Assembly (NCBI RefSeq): GCF_003945325.1
Contig: NZ_AP019307.1
Span: forward strand, 2,542,001 to 2,606,000
Source of the DNA: Nocardioides baekrokdamisoli
GTDB lineage: Bacteria; Actinomycetota; Actinomycetes; Propionibacteriales; Nocardioidaceae
Length of the DNA stretch: 64,000 nucleotides
Reading direction: 5' to 3'
Each line of letters opens with the position of its first letter. Position 1 is the first letter of the stretch. A model generated the notes under the pieces. The model did no database searches and was not told the origin of the DNA. It worked only from the letters and a program-made list of their open reading frames with translations. Positions 63,264 through 64,000 of the stretch are shown here, piece by piece. The translations under genes were made by a program, and so were the position numbers.

Positions 63264-64000
63264 ATGAACGAGCGACTTGAGCGCTTGATCGTTCGTGCGC
63301 GTACCCCCGAGTGGGTCAACTGGTGGCTGCCGTTGGCGGTCTTCGCCGTCAGCCGCCTCATCGACGCCGTCCTCGTGCTGGCGTTCAGTCACGCGCAGGG
63401 CGCGATCATCCACGGCGAGAAGATCGAGTACGTCGAGAACAACATGCCGGCTGACCCCGGCTACCTCGGGATGCTGACGAACTGGGACGGTCAGTGGTAC
63501 CAGTCGATCTCCCACCACGGGTATCCCGGATATCTGCAACTCGACCAGTTCGGTCATGTCCAGATGAACTCGTGGGCGTTCTTCCCGCTGTTCCCGGGTC
63601 TGACCCGTCTGGTCATGTTCCTGGCCGCCGGCAACTTCGCTCTGGCCGCCACGATCGTGAGCACCACGTGCGCCGCCCTGGCGATGGTGATGCTGTTCAA
63701 GATGGTCCGCGAGTCGGGCGGGCTGTTCCTCGCCACGATCACCGTGGTCTCGCTGTCGGTCAGCCCCGCTGCGCTCGTCTTCCAGGCGGCGTACAGCGAG
63801 GGGCCGGCGCTGCTGATGATCATGACCTGCCTGTGGCTCCTACGGCGTCAGCGCTACGGATGGCTGCTCGTGGCGGGGATCGCGCTCTCGCTCGCTCGTC
63901 CGGTCGTGGGCGCGCTGGCCATCGTGATCGCGATCCACTGGTTCCACCGTCGGCGTACTGATCCGACGTTCACCAGGAGGCAGCAGATCTGGGTCGGATT
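63264..64000 (+). CDS. Polytopic mannosyltransferase-like protein, 3' truncated by window edge
   Basis: An open frame from ATG 63264 (GAGGAG at 63253-63258) runs without a stop to base 64000, giving about 245 residues. It contains VNWWLPLAVFAVSRLIDAVL, NWDGQWYQSISHHGYPGY, NSWAFFPLFPGLTRL and LVFQAAYSEGPALLMIMTCL, followed by RRQRYGWLLVAGIALSLARPV. These correspond in order to the gene at 37185-38393 on the other strand, so the two are paralogues of the PIG-V-like GT-C family. The C-terminal part lies outside the window. Confidence 0.88.
   Translation, partial: MNERLERLIVRARTPEWVNWWLPLAVFAVSRLIDAVLVLAFSHAQGAIIHGEKIEYVENNMPADPGYLGMLTNWDGQWYQSISHHGYPGYLQLDQFGHVQMNSWAFFPLFPGLTRLVMFLAAGNFALAATIVSTTCAALAMVMLFKMVRESGGLFLATITVVSLSVSPAALVFQAAYSEGPALLMIMTCLWLLRRQRYGWLLVAGIALSLARPVVGALAIVIAIHWFHRRRTDPTFTRRQQIWVG

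Overview
High-GC chromosome segment of an actinobacterium. The actinobacterial cytochrome bc1-aa3 branch (ctaC-ctaD-ctaF, ctaE-qcrC-qcrA-qcrB with a diheme QcrC), the dxr-rseP-ispG-GNAT order, the rpsO-pnp-pepR-dapB neighbourhood and the erpA-PfkB kinase-ctaC order all match the layout known from Mycobacterium and relatives. Frequent GTG starts and -10-like hexamers placed 6-8 nt before start codons also fit. Gene style and intergenic palindromes suggest Nocardioidaceae or another member of Propionibacteriales, but this is inference. It is almost entirely core chromosome; no prophage, plasmid genes, CRISPR array, rRNA or tRNA was seen.

Layout: 1-3.1 kb competence/recombination (comM, dprA, xerC); 3.1-3.7 kb M23 peptidase; 4.0-8.2 kb translation and envelope (rpsB, tsf, pyrH, frr, cdsA); 8.2-12.97 kb hydrolase, rlmN, lipoprotein, GT4 glycosyltransferase and LOG-family protein; 13.0-17.6 kb isoprenoid and membrane-protease block (dxr, rseP, ispG, GNAT); 17.6-20.2 kb an unassigned operon of two beta-propeller lipoproteins plus a DoxX-like membrane protein; 20.4-25.1 kb proS and two tandem secreted PF04185 phosphoesterases; 25.2-32.4 kb the rimP-nusA-ylxR-infB-rbfA-truB-ribF cluster; 32.4-38.4 kb MMPL transporter, NTF2-like protein, molybdopterin oxidoreductase, polyprenyl-type mannosyltransferase; 38.5-44.9 kb rpsO, pnp, pepR, a repeat-flanked AbiEi/DUF559 gene, methyltransferase, dapB; 44.9-50.9 kb DUF3043 protein, PspA, two-component system, PhnA-like zinc ribbon, nadA, erpA; 51-53.5 kb sugar/nucleoside kinase, TusA and cysteine desulfurase-like pair; 53.6-63.3 kb respiratory complexes III and IV; a second mannosyltransferase is cut by the right edge.

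The least ordinary locus is 42446-43558. A single gene for an AbiEi-like winged-helix plus DUF559 (Vsr-like) nuclease protein is bracketed by two arrays of exactly three 22-bp units each, in opposite orientation. They fill precisely the gap between the stop codon of pepR and the stop codon of the convergent methyltransferase gene. This looks like a compact selfish or self-regulating insertion into core synteny.

Other notable structure includes a family of intergenic palindromes (15429-15568, 34941-35035, 52118-52222), a perfect 14-bp inverted repeat between infB and rbfA, eight strong stem-loop terminators, and a set of at least 16 genes whose sequence suggests leaderless transcription. That last pattern was used to choose several start codons.
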